Shown piece by piece: positions 30,493-40,891 of a stretch of DNA of 64,000 bases (within the stretch, counting starts at the first letter, position 1; each line of letters starts with the position of its first letter). The position numbers were made by a program, and so were the translations under genes. The notes under the pieces are model-generated. The model was not told where the DNA came from. It saw nothing but the letters and a program-made list of their open reading frames with translations, and did no database searches. Origin of the DNA: Clostridiales bacterium (lineage in GTDB: Bacteria > Bacillota > Clostridia > Lachnospirales > Lachnospiraceae); assembly GCA_021204025.1 (NCBI GenBank), contig JAJQAC010000050.1, positions 1 through 64,000 of the forward strand. The letters are read 5' to 3'.

Positions 30493-31224
30493 CTATTTTT
30501 CCGGCTTAAATGCGTATCCGGCGCTCGCTCCGGTATCATCGTAATCATCCAGATACAACGTTCCTTTCCTTCCTTCCAGAATCGGCAGCATATCACTCAG
30601 TTCCGCAATTTTTCCATTCAGGCTTTCATTACTCCCCAAAACCACCTGAATATCGCCGATATACAACGTCGCCTCCCCATAAGTGCTGTACTGGATCTTG
30701 TCAACGCTCAGATGATAAATCGATAAAATCTGAGTAAGGTTCAGAATCTCCTCAAAAATGCTGTCACTCTCTACCGGCAGCTTCTGATAAAGCACAATCT
30801 GCCCGAATTTCAGTCCTGTAATCCAGGGAATTCCCGACAGCTTTTCGTTGGCACTCTCCACGATAATTCCGTCTTTATCAAAATACATATAGCTGCTCAT
30901 ATAGGATACATAACCAACCACGGATTTTTCATAGACAAGAACCTCTACCCGGTTAGGTCCCCGGAAAACGATCCGGTACTCCTGCACAAATGGAATACTC
31001 TCATGCGGACGTACCTTATCCCGGATATAACAATAAAGGGAATTGCGACTCAGCCGATCCGGAAAAAGGATCTCTTCGATCTGCTCCGATGTATACCGTT
31101 CATTCCCCGTGATCTCAATTTCCCTGATATTAATACTAAGACAGAGTATCAGAACCAGCAGCACAACCACTGTCACTACGATAACAATCCTCTTTTTTCC
31201 CCCTGCCTGTGTTTCTGTTCTCAT
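30493..31224 (-). CDS. ftsQ: Cell division protein FtsQ/DivIB
   Basis: Single N-terminal TM then POTRA-like INIREIEITGNERYTSEQIEEIL; position between murA and ftsZ. Confidence 0.88.
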   Translation of the reverse strand: MRTETQAGGKKRIVIVVTVVVLLVLILCLSINIREIEITGNERYTSEQIEEILFPDRLSRNSLYCYIRDKVRPHESIPFVQEYRIVFRGPNRVEVLVYEKSVVGYVSYMSSYMYFDKDGIIVESANEKLSGIPWITGLKFGQIVLYQKLPVESDSIFEEILNLTQILSIYHLSVDKIQYSTYGEATLYIGDIQVVLGSNESLNGKIAELSDMLPILEGRKGTLYLDDYDDTGASAGYAFKPEK

Positions 31225-31250
31225 ATCATTATTGTCCCCTGCGTATAGGA

Positions 31251-31287
31251 ATCGAGCAGGAGGCAGCTTCTGGCCTCATACTCGCTG
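31251..31287 (-). repeat. R2 3'-half fragment overlapping the murA stop codon
   Basis: Reverse complement CAGCGAGTATGAGGCCAGAAGCTGCCTCCTGCTCGAT versus copy b GGCGAGTATGAAGCGAAAAAGCTGCCTCCTACTCGAT; murA TGA (31276-31278) lies inside GAGTATGA. Confidence 0.75.
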
Positions 31288-32580
31288 TCTGTCGTTTGCG
31301 ATAAGCCGGATTGCGGCTCCCACGGATTGAAGATCCCCACAGATATCCTCATATCCTCTGGCGATACAGGGATATCCGTCTACCAGTGTCGTTCCCTCCG
31401 CTATCAGCCCGGCAACTGCCAGAGCCGCGCCACCGCGCAGATCACGCGCACAGACAGAGGCGCCGGACAGACGCTGACCGCCCTCCACATATACTGTGTT
31501 TCCTTCTATTATAATATTTGCCCCTAATTTCTGCAATTCTTTTGCCGTGGCAAATCTTTCCTCAAAAACCATCTCGCGGATTCTCGAAATCCCATCGGCC
31601 CTGAGCGCCGCCGTCAGCATCACAGACTGCAGATCCGTCGAAAATCCCGGATACGGTCCGGTCTCCAGGATGACCAGTCTTAATATCCCATCCTGTTTTA
31701 CGAGAATCCCGTTCGAAAAGGTCCGCGTCCGGGTACCCATTCTCCCTGCCACCCGCAGATTTTCTTTCATTGCGTTTTCAGGCGCATCACGCAGAAAGAC
31801 CTCGCCGCCTGCCGCCATCACGGCCCCCAGATAGGTTCCTGCCACGATCCGGTCACCCGGTATCGTAAATTCACAGTCCCGCCGGAATTCCCCGCTTCTG
31901 ACTGACAACACATTACTTCCGACCCCTTCGATCTGTACACCCATTTCTTCCAGGAAATGGCAGAGTACCTCAATCTCAGGCTCTCTCGCCGCTCCGGTCA
32001 GCACCGTACTCCCCTCTGCAGCCGCTGCCGCCATCAGCGCCGTCTCCGTAGCGCCTACGCTCGGATACGGCAGATTCATCAACGCTCCGCGCAGCCCGCA
32101 TGTTCTGGCAAACATACGGCTTTCCGTCTCCGTTACGGACACCCCGGTCTCTGTCAGTACCTTCAAATGCAGATCTATCGGCCTCCTGCCAATCGAGCAT
32201 CCCCCCGGCCGTCCAAAAACCACCTCACCAAGTCTTGCCAGAAGCGGAGCACAGAGCATAATCGACGAACGCATTTTTTCCGCTTCATCTGCCGGAATCT
32301 CGCACGAGGTAAGAGCATCCGCCTCGATCACCAACACATCCCCCGCGAACTTCACTCCGCAGCCAAGCGCCCTGAGGATCCGGATCATGCAAAACACATC
32401 CTGAATTCGCGGAACATTTCTTATAACCGTAGTTCCCCGGTTAAGAAGCGATGCTGCCATAACCGGCAGCACCGCGTTTTTAGAACCCTGTATTCTGATT
32501 TCACCCGTAAGTCCCCGTGTTTCCCTGACCTCAATTACTCTGGTATCCGCCATCGTCTCATCTTTCTTCCCTGTCGGCAA
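31276..32580 (-). CDS. murA: UDP-N-acetylglucosamine 1-carboxyvinyltransferase
   Basis: 434 aa; GSKNAVLPVMAASLL; GGCSIGRRPIDLHL; FATAKELQKLGA. Confidence 0.93.
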   Translation of the reverse strand: MPTGKKDETMADTRVIEVRETRGLTGEIRIQGSKNAVLPVMAASLLNRGTTVIRNVPRIQDVFCMIRILRALGCGVKFAGDVLVIEADALTSCEIPADEAEKMRSSIMLCAPLLARLGEVVFGRPGGCSIGRRPIDLHLKVLTETGVSVTETESRMFARTCGLRGALMNLPYPSVGATETALMAAAAAEGSTVLTGAAREPEIEVLCHFLEEMGVQIEGVGSNVLSVRSGEFRRDCEFTIPGDRIVAGTYLGAVMAAGGEVFLRDAPENAMKENLRVAGRMGTRTRTFSNGILVKQDGILRLVILETGPYPGFSTDLQSVMLTAALRADGISRIREMVFEERFATAKELQKLGANIIIEGNTVYVEGGQRLSGASVCARDLRGGAALAVAGLIAEGTTLVDGYPCIARGYEDICGDLQSVGAAIRLIANDRQRV

Positions 32581-32641
32581 TCGGGTACCTCCCGTGTTTG
32601 AAACACTTACTGTATCCTATGCCGCCATGATCGGAAAGGTT

Positions 32642-33772
32642 TTACTTTTCCAGGCGAATCTGATTGGAAACACCCAGCGCCATACCAATTTCAATCATAA
32701 AGAAGAGCACCGACGTACCCCCATAACTGATAAACGGTAACGTAATGCCGGTATTGGGAATTGTGTTTGTCACAACCGCAATATTGAGAATCACTTGGAT
32801 CGCGATATGTCCCATCACTCCTACCACCAGAAGCGCGCCAAACAGATCCGGCGCATTTTCCGCGATCAACATCAGGCGATAAAGCAAGAACAGAAAAACA
32901 AGAATGATCGACGCCGCGCCAAAAAGTCCCAGTTCCTCACAGATGATCGAAAAAATCATATCATTCTGAGCCTCAGGCACAAATCCCATCTTCTGGATAC
33001 TCTCGCCAAGACCCTTTCCCACCAGTCCTCCGGAACCGATTGCATATAATCCCTGGAGCACCTGAAAGCCGCCGTCCTGCGGATAGGCTTCCGGATTCAG
33101 CCAGACATGAATTCTTTCCAGCTGATAGGGCTGCAGCAGGTTAATCTTTTCCAGAAAAATTGCCAGAGGTCCCGCAGTGGCAAATACCCCCACTCCTGCG
33201 GCTCCGCATACAAAAAACGGCCATTTGATCTTACAGGCCACAAAGAGCATGATAAAAGCGATTCCCACGATAATGATACCGGAGCTTAAGTTATTTGCCG
33301 CAACAATCCCGGCAATCGGCAGCGTCATCACGATCACCAGCCCGCTTCCTCTGAGAGAATTAATCTGCGAGTCCATTTTGGTGATCACCAGAGCCAATGC
33401 GATGATCAATGTAATCTTTACCAGTTCGGTCGGCTGAAAGCTCAGAGAACCCACTCCCAGCCAGCGCCGTTTCCCATTTACACGCCGTCCGAAAAGTGAC
33501 ACCGCAATCATCAGCACATAAGAAAGGAGATAACCAAAAACCGCGACCCGTTCATAGATGTGATAATTAATTTTGGATATCAGCAAAGCGCCTAAAAGCC
33601 CCGCCCCCGCGATCTTCAGCTGGCGCATCATAAAGTAAGAGGCATCATCATACATGAGCTGGGCAGTATAAGAGCTCGCGCTGTAGATCATCACCAGACC
33701 GAAAGCAGTCAGAAAAATTACACAGAATAACAGGCTGTAATCATAAAAATGTTTTCCCTTTTTCTTAGCCAT
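32642..33772 (-). CDS. ftsW: Peptidoglycan glycosyltransferase FtsW/SpoVE
   Basis: SEDS protein; GRRVNGKRRWLGVGSLSFQPTELVKI; FVPEAQNDMIFSIICEELG; TGITLPFISYGGTS. Confidence 0.95.
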   Translation of the reverse strand: MAKKKGKHFYDYSLLFCVIFLTAFGLVMIYSASSYTAQLMYDDASYFMMRQLKIAGAGLLGALLISKINYHIYERVAVFGYLLSYVLMIAVSLFGRRVNGKRRWLGVGSLSFQPTELVKITLIIALALVITKMDSQINSLRGSGLVIVMTLPIAGIVAANNLSSGIIIVGIAFIMLFVACKIKWPFFVCGAAGVGVFATAGPLAIFLEKINLLQPYQLERIHVWLNPEAYPQDGGFQVLQGLYAIGSGGLVGKGLGESIQKMGFVPEAQNDMIFSIICEELGLFGAASIILVFLFLLYRLMLIAENAPDLFGALLVVGVMGHIAIQVILNIAVVTNTIPNTGITLPFISYGGTSVLFFMIEIGMALGVSNQIRLEK

Positions 33773-33864
33773 CTGCCCTTCTCCTCCTGCTCGATTCTTT
33801 TCTCTATCCAATCATTCCGGCGGCTCAGGCATACGATCTGTCCGGCTGCCTGACAACACTTTCA

Positions 33865-35220
33865 TCATAGAGCTCTGACACATTCCTTAAAAATGCGTCC
33901 GCGCTGCTCATAATTGTCAAACATTCCCCAGCTTGCACAGGCCGGTGACAGAAGTACATTCTCACCGGGATTTGCGTAAGCCGCGCATACGCGCACTGCC
34001 TCCGGCATATCCTCCGCATACATGATATCCGTAAATCCATGGGCCCGGGCACAGGCTGCGATCTTATCCCGCGTCTGACCGATCAGCACCAGATATTTCA
34101 CCTTGCCTTCAAAAGCTTCGATCCACTCGTCATATTCACTGTGCTTATCATACCCACCGGCAATCAGTACCGTCGGTCCTGGCATCGCACGGATCGCCTG
34201 AATAGCGGCATCCGGATTGGTTCCCTTGGAATCATTGTAATATCGAACGCCGGAGCGTTCCAGTACAAACTCGATCCGGTGTTCTACCGCCTGAAACTCC
34301 TTCACCGCCTTACAGATATTCTCTAACGGTACTCCCATCTTTAAAGAAATGCCGATCGCCGCCATAATATTCTCATAATTATGCTTTCCCAGCAGGTGCT
34401 GCTCATGGACGTTCAGAAGTTCTTCCTTTTTGCCGTCATGAGCATACATAAACAGATCACCATCCAGATACAATCCCTTTTCCAGTACCTGAGTACTGGA
34501 AAAGAACATCACCTGAGGCTTACATTCTTCGCTCTCACCGAACTCACGCAGCACCGGATCGTCATAATTCAGCACGACCCAGTCTTCCTCTGTCTGGTTC
34601 TCCGTCACACGCTTTTTGATATTAATATAATTTTCCATCGTGCCATGTCGGTTCAGATGATCCGGTGTAATATTTAAGATTGCGCTGACATCCGGGCGAA
34701 AATCCATGATCGTCTCCAACTGAAAGCTCGATACCTCCGCCACCGTCACGGATTTTTCCGTAGTCTCAAGAGCCATCTCCGTATACGGCGTTCCAATATT
34801 TCCCACCACAAAAACTTCCTCATAGAAAGTTTTCATGATCTCTCCGGTCAGTGCCGTCGTCGTCGTCTTGCCGTTTGTGCCTGTAATAGCAGCCAGCTTT
34901 CCCTTTGCCACATGATACGCAAGCTGGATCTCACTCCAGATCGGGATCTCTGCTTCGTCAATCACCGGCACAAAAGGCGCGTCCAGCGGAATCCCCGGAC
35001 TGATAATCGCCAGCTCCACCCCTATCAGATCCAGACACTCCAGTTTACCGAAAAGGAGAGTAACTTTCGCGTCCTCCGCAAAATTTTCCCTGATCGTATC
35101 CGGATCCAGTTTATCGTTGCCGTCATACAGGATAATCTCGCCACCTAGGGACAGCAGCAGCTTCGCCGCAGCGATACCGCTCTTACCTGCTCCCGCCACA
35201 AGGACCTTCTGACTGTTCAT
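33865..35220 (-). CDS. murD: UDP-N-acetylmuramoyl-L-alanine--D-glutamate ligase
   Basis: VLVAGAGKSGIAAAKLLLSLG; AITGTNGKTTTTALTGEI; HRIEFV; YNDSKGTNPDAAIQAI. Confidence 0.97.
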   Translation of the reverse strand: MNSQKVLVAGAGKSGIAAAKLLLSLGGEIILYDGNDKLDPDTIRENFAEDAKVTLLFGKLECLDLIGVELAIISPGIPLDAPFVPVIDEAEIPIWSEIQLAYHVAKGKLAAITGTNGKTTTTALTGEIMKTFYEEVFVVGNIGTPYTEMALETTEKSVTVAEVSSFQLETIMDFRPDVSAILNITPDHLNRHGTMENYINIKKRVTENQTEEDWVVLNYDDPVLREFGESEECKPQVMFFSSTQVLEKGLYLDGDLFMYAHDGKKEELLNVHEQHLLGKHNYENIMAAIGISLKMGVPLENICKAVKEFQAVEHRIEFVLERSGVRYYNDSKGTNPDAAIQAIRAMPGPTVLIAGGYDKHSEYDEWIEAFEGKVKYLVLIGQTRDKIAACARAHGFTDIMYAEDMPEAVRVCAAYANPGENVLLSPACASWGMFDNYEQRGRIFKECVRAL

Positions 35221-35231
35221 GTTTTTTCCTC

Positions 35232-36200
35232 CTATAATCCTAAGTAAGCCACCAGGCACATAATCGTTGTCACAATAGAAAACACCGCTACCACTCTGGT
35301 TTCCGACCAGCCGCCCAGTTCAAAATGATGATGGATCGGCGCCATGCGGAAAATACGTTTCCCATGCGTCGCTTTAAAATAGCTGACCTGCAGGATTACT
35401 GACAGCACCTCCGCCAGATAAATCAGACCAATCAACGGAATAAACAGAGGAAGCCGCATCATAAACGCACTCGAAGCGACGAAACCTCCCAACGCCAGCG
35501 AACCCGTATCTCCCATAAAAACTCTCGCCGGATATACATTGAAAAGCAAAAACCCGAGCAGACTTCCGACAACCGCTCCCGTGATCGGACTGATGCCGCT
35601 GTCTTCCCCCAGCGAGACGATGGTCAGAAATGTCGCCACCAGAATCGTCACACTGGTGCAAAGCCCGTCCAGTCCATCTGTAAAATTAACGCCATTATCC
35701 GTCCCCAGCACGACAAAAAAGACAAACGGGATAAAGAAAATCCCGATGTCCAGAAAATACCCGTCTTTAAAACCTCCGGTAAAAGGAATCAGCATCGTCG
35801 TCTCTACTTCGCCGGAATGAATCAGATACCAGATAAAGATCCCCGTAATCACAAACTGTCCGGCAAGTTTCTGTTTCGGATTCAGTCCCTCGGAACGTTT
35901 CATAACAATCTTGATATAATCATCCAGAAAACCAATGACGCCGAAACCTGCCGTCATAAAAAGCACCGGAATAACCGCCGGATAATCCCGGATATAGAGA
36001 AGTGATGTTATAACGATACTCGCAAGTATCATCAAACCACCCATCGTCGGAGTCCCCTGCTTTTTCAGATGTGTCTGCGGCCCGTCACTCCGGACCTGCT
36101 GGCCGAATTTCAGCCGATGCAGAAAGGGGATCCCGATCGGACATAAAATCGAACTGATCGCAAACGAAATAATTATTGCAAGTATTGTCTCATCAATCAT
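35232..36200 (-). CDS. mraY: Phospho-N-acetylmuramoyl-pentapeptide-transferase
   Basis: HLKKQGTPTMGGLMI; FLDDYIKI; NFTDGLDGL; FMGDTGSLALGG; PIHHHFELGGWSE. Confidence 0.97.
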   Translation of the reverse strand: MIDETILAIIISFAISSILCPIGIPFLHRLKFGQQVRSDGPQTHLKKQGTPTMGGLMILASIVITSLLYIRDYPAVIPVLFMTAGFGVIGFLDDYIKIVMKRSEGLNPKQKLAGQFVITGIFIWYLIHSGEVETTMLIPFTGGFKDGYFLDIGIFFIPFVFFVVLGTDNGVNFTDGLDGLCTSVTILVATFLTIVSLGEDSGISPITGAVVGSLLGFLLFNVYPARVFMGDTGSLALGGFVASSAFMMRLPLFIPLIGLIYLAEVLSVILQVSYFKATHGKRIFRMAPIHHHFELGGWSETRVVAVFSIVTTIMCLVAYLGL

Positions 36201-36305
36201 GATCTGCTCCTGGTGATATGTAACATCAAACGGCAGAATACGCCGCTGTTACGATATGTAATAGAAATACAACACTGTATAGTATACGCTTTTTCCGCCG
36301 AACAA

Positions 36306-38042
36306 TCAACCTTTGTTTCCGCTTTCCCCGATTCTCAGATATGGCAGGATATTCCGGAAAATATCCGCAATTACCGGCGCGGCAATCGTACCGCCGTAAT
36401 AAATTCCCTGTGGTTCATCGATCGTAATCAGTGCGATAATCTGCGGATCATCCGCCGGCGCGAACCCGATAAAGGATGAAATATATTTTTTCAGGCTTCG
36501 CGGCAGCTTCTCGGATGTCGCAGTCTTGCCCCCAATCCGGTATCCTTCGATTGCCGCCTTGTTTCCGCTCCCTTCCGACACTACATGCTCCAGAATCATC
36601 CGCATCGTCGCACTTGTTTTCTCTGATACGATCCCCTTTTGCACCGGCCAGGAGAACTCACTGACCGAGTTTCCATCCGCGCTTACCGTCTTCACTGCAA
36701 AATGCGGCGTGATCCGGTCGCCGCCGTTAATCACCGATACCGCTGTCGTGATCAGCTGGATCGGCGTAATCTGAAACGACTGTCCAAAGGACACGGTCGC
36801 CAGCTCCACAAGTCCCATATTTTCTTTTTTATGCATGATCGTCGAGGCCTCGCCCGGCAGATCGATCCCTGTTTTCTGTCTTAAACCAAACTGATCAAAA
36901 TAACGGACATAGTTTTCAATGCCAAGGCGCTGGCCTACGTCAATAAATACCGGATTGCACGAATTCATCGCACCCTCCAGAAATGTCTCCGTCCCATGTC
37001 CTCCCACCTTATGACAACGGATCCTGCGATCCTCCACGATCCGGTACCCGGGACAAGAAAAGGTATCCTCCGGCGTCACAACACCGGCCTCAAGTCCCGC
37101 TGCCGCCGTTATGATTTTAAAAGTAGAACCCGGCTCATACGTGTCGTTGATCGCCGGATTTCTCCACATCTGATTCAGAAGTTCCTGCATCCCCGCCGCA
37201 GAGATTCCGGCCGGAGCCTCCGTATTCAGCGCAAACGGATCATTACAGTCAAATTCCGGAACACTTACCATCGCAAGCATTTCACCGTTTTTCGGATTCA
37301 TGACGAGGATCGAAACGCCCTTCGCACCTTTTCTTTCCATCGTCTCATACGCGGCCTGCTCACAGTATTTCTGGATATTGATATCCAGGCTGATGATCAG
37401 ATCTCGTCCCGCAACCGGCTCCACCCGGTCCTCTGCCGCATTTTCAATCTCCACGCCTGCCGCATCGGTCATCGTAAGGATTTTCCCATCGATTCCCTTC
37501 AGGATCTGCTCATACATGACTTCCAGTCCGACGATTCCCTGATTGTCTCCCCCGGTAAAGCCCAGTACCCGGGAAGCGAGCGATCCGTACGGGTAATAAC
37601 GCTTATAATCCTCATCCACCTTCACTCCCGGCAGCTTTCTCGCGCGGATCCGATCCCCGGTCTCCTTATCCACATTGGTCCGGATAATCTCACGTGAACT
37701 TCTTTTTTCCACACGCTTACGCACTGCGGATTCTTCCATCCCCAGTTCTTCACAGAGCGCAGCGATCACCGTTTCCCGGTCCTCGATCTGGTTATAGATC
37801 ACCGAAATTGTGCAGACGCTGCGGTTGGACGCGATCTTCTGACCGGTCGCGTCTATAATATTTCCTCTCGCAGCCTTGATCGTCCGTTCGCGTTCATGCA
37901 GATCCTCCGCCATCCTGCTGTAATGCAGGGAACAAAACATCATCAGATACACCAGCCGTCCGATCAGACCCACCATGCAAAGACACAGCACGATACTGAG
38001 AACGGTTATATTTTTCCTGTGCCGCGTCCGATTATGTTCCAT
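36306..38042 (-). CDS. Class B penicillin-binding protein (SpoVD/FtsI type)
   Basis: YEPGSTFKIITAA (SxxK), SCN (MNSCNPVF), KTATSE (KTG-like); N-terminal TM. Confidence 0.93.
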   Translation of the reverse strand: MEHNRTRHRKNITVLSIVLCLCMVGLIGRLVYLMMFCSLHYSRMAEDLHERERTIKAARGNIIDATGQKIASNRSVCTISVIYNQIEDRETVIAALCEELGMEESAVRKRVEKRSSREIIRTNVDKETGDRIRARKLPGVKVDEDYKRYYPYGSLASRVLGFTGGDNQGIVGLEVMYEQILKGIDGKILTMTDAAGVEIENAAEDRVEPVAGRDLIISLDINIQKYCEQAAYETMERKGAKGVSILVMNPKNGEMLAMVSVPEFDCNDPFALNTEAPAGISAAGMQELLNQMWRNPAINDTYEPGSTFKIITAAAGLEAGVVTPEDTFSCPGYRIVEDRRIRCHKVGGHGTETFLEGAMNSCNPVFIDVGQRLGIENYVRYFDQFGLRQKTGIDLPGEASTIMHKKENMGLVELATVSFGQSFQITPIQLITTAVSVINGGDRITPHFAVKTVSADGNSVSEFSWPVQKGIVSEKTSATMRMILEHVVSEGSGNKAAIEGYRIGGKTATSEKLPRSLKKYISSFIGFAPADDPQIIALITIDEPQGIYYGGTIAAPVIADIFRNILPYLRIGESGNKG

Positions 38043-38100
38043 TCACGACTCCCTGCACGCCATCATTAAAATATATGAGACAGTCAGACGAATAGAACTT

Positions 38101-40407
38101 TTATTCTTCGCTTTCCGTTTCGATTATGATCTCTTCGTCCTGTGCGTTTCGGGATTCCTCTGCTTCCCAGTTATCTTCCGGATTGACGCTCACACTGCTG
38201 TCGAAATCTTCCAGGTCGGACCAGTCCTCCCCATAAGAAGGGTCGATCTCAACCACATTTTCCTGCGCCAGTACATTATCCGGCAGTCCGGTATCACTCT
38301 CGACCTCCGGGGCTACATATTCATCCGTCTCATACACCCTGGTTTTCTCCGGGACTTCCTCTTCCGGCAAAGCGCCGGAATTTCCGGAGATTCCTTCCTC
38401 CTCCGGCAATACGCCCGACGTATCTGCCAATCCTTCTTCGCTGTCTGCAGACGGGAAAATATTCATGTACGGCAGAATCTCAGCCATGATTTTGGCAAAA
38501 ATTCCGCTCGCATAGCTGCTGTGCGGCTGATCTTCCACATGAGGAGTATCGATAATCACATAAACCAGCACCTCCGGGTCATTTGCCGGCGCAAACCCAC
38601 AGAAGGACACCAGATAATTGCCCTGTCCGCGAGGATATTTTTCAGCGGTACCTGTCTTTCCCGCGATATCATAACCTTCTACCGCCGCCGCCTTTCCGGT
38701 ACCCTCGCTCACCGTCCGGAAAAGTGCTTCTTTGATAAAATTGCTGGTACTTTCCGAAACCGTTTCCCTCACCAGATTCGGTTCTATCCGTTTAATCACA
38801 GAACCCTGTTCATTTAAAATCTGCTTTACCACATGCGGCTCATAATAGGAACCGCCGTTAATGACGGAACAATACGCCGCCGCCATCTGGATCATCGTGC
38901 AGTTATAGTTCTGTCCGAAGGAGTTTGTCGCCAGGTCAGACGGCTTCATCGTATCTTCGGTATAAATCAGCCTGGAAGTATCCGCCTCTCCGGGAAGATC
39001 AATGCCGGTCCTGGAGCCAAACCCGAATAATCTCTGATAATAGGAAAATTTACTGCGTCCTGTCATCGCCGCAATCTGCATCATCGCGTCATTACAGGAC
39101 TGCATCAGAGACTCCTGCACCGTCAGGTAACCGTGCCCGTAGCGGTTAACACAACGGATCCTCCAGCCGCCGACCTCCTGGTATCCGTCGCAGAGGAAGC
39201 TCTCGTTCCCCGTAAGGACTCCTTCTTCCAGCGCCGCAGCCACGGTAAATATCTTGGAAGGGGAACCAGGCTCATACGTATCACTGACACAAAAATTTCT
39301 CCATTCCTGATTCCAGGCCACCTGCAGTCCATACGAACGGATCTCATCTTCCTCGTAATATTGCGTCACTTCATCCTGCGTAATTGTCGCCTTTCCATCC
39401 TCCTTTGGATGGTTCTTGTAGACGTTTACCGCTTCCTTTAAACCCATCGCACGGATTTCTTCATCGGTATATTTCTCGGAAACTGCCTGCGGATGATTCA
39501 GGTCAAACATCTGGTCGCTCGCCATCGCCAGGACTTCTCCGGTATTGGGATCCATCACAACCACGGCCGTCCGCTCAGAACCGGTCTGGGTCTGCCACTC
39601 ATTAATATATTTCTCCACAACACTCTGAATATTCACATCAATCGTGGATACAACCGTATTGCCGTTTACCGCATTCTTAATCACGCGCTCCAGATTGGAA
39701 TCATCGTTCAGATAGCCGTATTCTCTTCCATTTGTCCCGACCAGGCTGTCATTATAATAAGTTTCAATCCCTCCGTTTCCGCCACCTCCGTCACTGGTAG
39801 CAAAGCCGATCACATTGCACGCCAGCGAGTTATTGGGATAGATCCTGCGGTATTCATCCTCAAACCATACGCCTCTGACCCGCGCTTTGGAATTTGCCGC
39901 GGCATTTGCTTTATTCACCGTCTCCTGCTGCGTCTCAAACGCTTCCTTCTGATCATAAGACAGCCGGCGGCCGTCCGCATAACGAACATATGCCTTACCC
40001 TGATTCTCCGTAATGATCCTGCGAAGTTCGGCCGTGTCAAAGCCAAAAACCTCTGTCAGCGCGCTGATCGTCGTCTCCAGGTAATTTTCCTCGTCTGTCA
40101 TGATCTGCCTGGGATCCAGAATCAGATTATAAACTTTTTCTGTGGTAGCCAGATAAGTGCCATTACGATCAACGATATCCCCCCGTCGATAAGGAATCAC
40201 CCGGCTGTCATACTGCTGCTGCGACAGGACAATCTGATTATAGCTGTCCTGATTCTGGTCGACGATCCGGTAAATCACCCATATCAAAGCAAGCAAAGCC
40301 AGCGTAATTATGATAAACATAACCGCCAGCTTTCTCTGCATATATTTTCGGAATATTCTTTTTTTCTGCGGGTCCTGCTCCAGATCAGTATTTTGGGATG
40401 TTCTCAT
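38101..40407 (-). CDS. Class B penicillin-binding protein (FtsI/PBP2B type) with acidic C-terminal tail
   Basis: YEPGSPSKIFTVAA, MQSCNDAMM, GKTGTAEKYPRG; ~110-residue Glu/Asp-rich C-terminus. Confidence 0.93.
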   Translation of the reverse strand: MRTSQNTDLEQDPQKKRIFRKYMQRKLAVMFIIITLALLALIWVIYRIVDQNQDSYNQIVLSQQQYDSRVIPYRRGDIVDRNGTYLATTEKVYNLILDPRQIMTDEENYLETTISALTEVFGFDTAELRRIITENQGKAYVRYADGRRLSYDQKEAFETQQETVNKANAAANSKARVRGVWFEDEYRRIYPNNSLACNVIGFATSDGGGGNGGIETYYNDSLVGTNGREYGYLNDDSNLERVIKNAVNGNTVVSTIDVNIQSVVEKYINEWQTQTGSERTAVVVMDPNTGEVLAMASDQMFDLNHPQAVSEKYTDEEIRAMGLKEAVNVYKNHPKEDGKATITQDEVTQYYEEDEIRSYGLQVAWNQEWRNFCVSDTYEPGSPSKIFTVAAALEEGVLTGNESFLCDGYQEVGGWRIRCVNRYGHGYLTVQESLMQSCNDAMMQIAAMTGRSKFSYYQRLFGFGSRTGIDLPGEADTSRLIYTEDTMKPSDLATNSFGQNYNCTMIQMAAAYCSVINGGSYYEPHVVKQILNEQGSVIKRIEPNLVRETVSESTSNFIKEALFRTVSEGTGKAAAVEGYDIAGKTGTAEKYPRGQGNYLVSFCGFAPANDPEVLVYVIIDTPHVEDQPHSSYASGIFAKIMAEILPYMNIFPSADSEEGLADTSGVLPEEEGISGNSGALPEEEVPEKTRVYETDEYVAPEVESDTGLPDNVLAQENVVEIDPSYGEDWSDLEDFDSSVSVNPEDNWEAEESRNAQDEEIIIETESEE

Positions 40408-40888
40408 ATTGTCTCACATACTCGCTTTCCGTCTTATCATACAATAAAACCTGATTTCGGTTGGCATACACCATACCCAGTTCTTCCGTTGCTATCTGAT
40501 AAACACGATCCAGGTTAATATTCGTATGAATCCGGGTTTCGAGAGCATCATTCTCTGTCCGGAGCATTTCCAGCTCTGTTTCCAGAGCCTCTATGTTATA
40601 GATCTTCGCATTAATAGAGGACTGTACATGGAGATAATTGACAAGAATCACCAGCACACACGCGATTGCCAGCGACAGGATAATCACATAGGGAAGATCC
40701 ATCTGCAATGCTTTCTCACGGTTTCTGCGAACCGCGTGAATCTCCGCCATCGTGTGTTCACGCTGCCGCGGCTGTTCTTCATAGCGGCGTTCCGGTTCCC
40801 GTACCCGTACGGTATTGCCGTAAATATAGCTGTCATAGTTTTCATTTCTGCTTCCTGTTGATCTTCTCTCCTTAGCCATGGCAGCCAC
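40385..40888 (-). CDS. ftsL: FtsL-like septum formation initiator protein
   Basis: One TM, short coiled-coil (INAKIYNIEALETELEMLRTENDALETRI), positioned between rsmH and the PBP gene. Confidence 0.8.
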   Translation of the reverse strand: MAAMAKERRSTGSRNENYDSYIYGNTVRVREPERRYEEQPRQREHTMAEIHAVRRNREKALQMDLPYVIILSLAIACVLVILVNYLHVQSSINAKIYNIEALETELEMLRTENDALETRIHTNINLDRVYQIATEELGMVYANRNQVLLYDKTESEYVRQYENIPKY

Positions 40889-40891
40889 CCC

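Noticed and set aside
33781-33800. CTCCTGCTCGATTC resembling the R2 3' end, upstream of ftsW
   Set aside because: Only ~14 nt match and it contains the ftsW RBS region; could be chance, so not called as a repeat.
39493-40518. 341-aa plus-strand ORF
   Set aside because: Antisense to the PBP/ftsL genes; shadow ORF.
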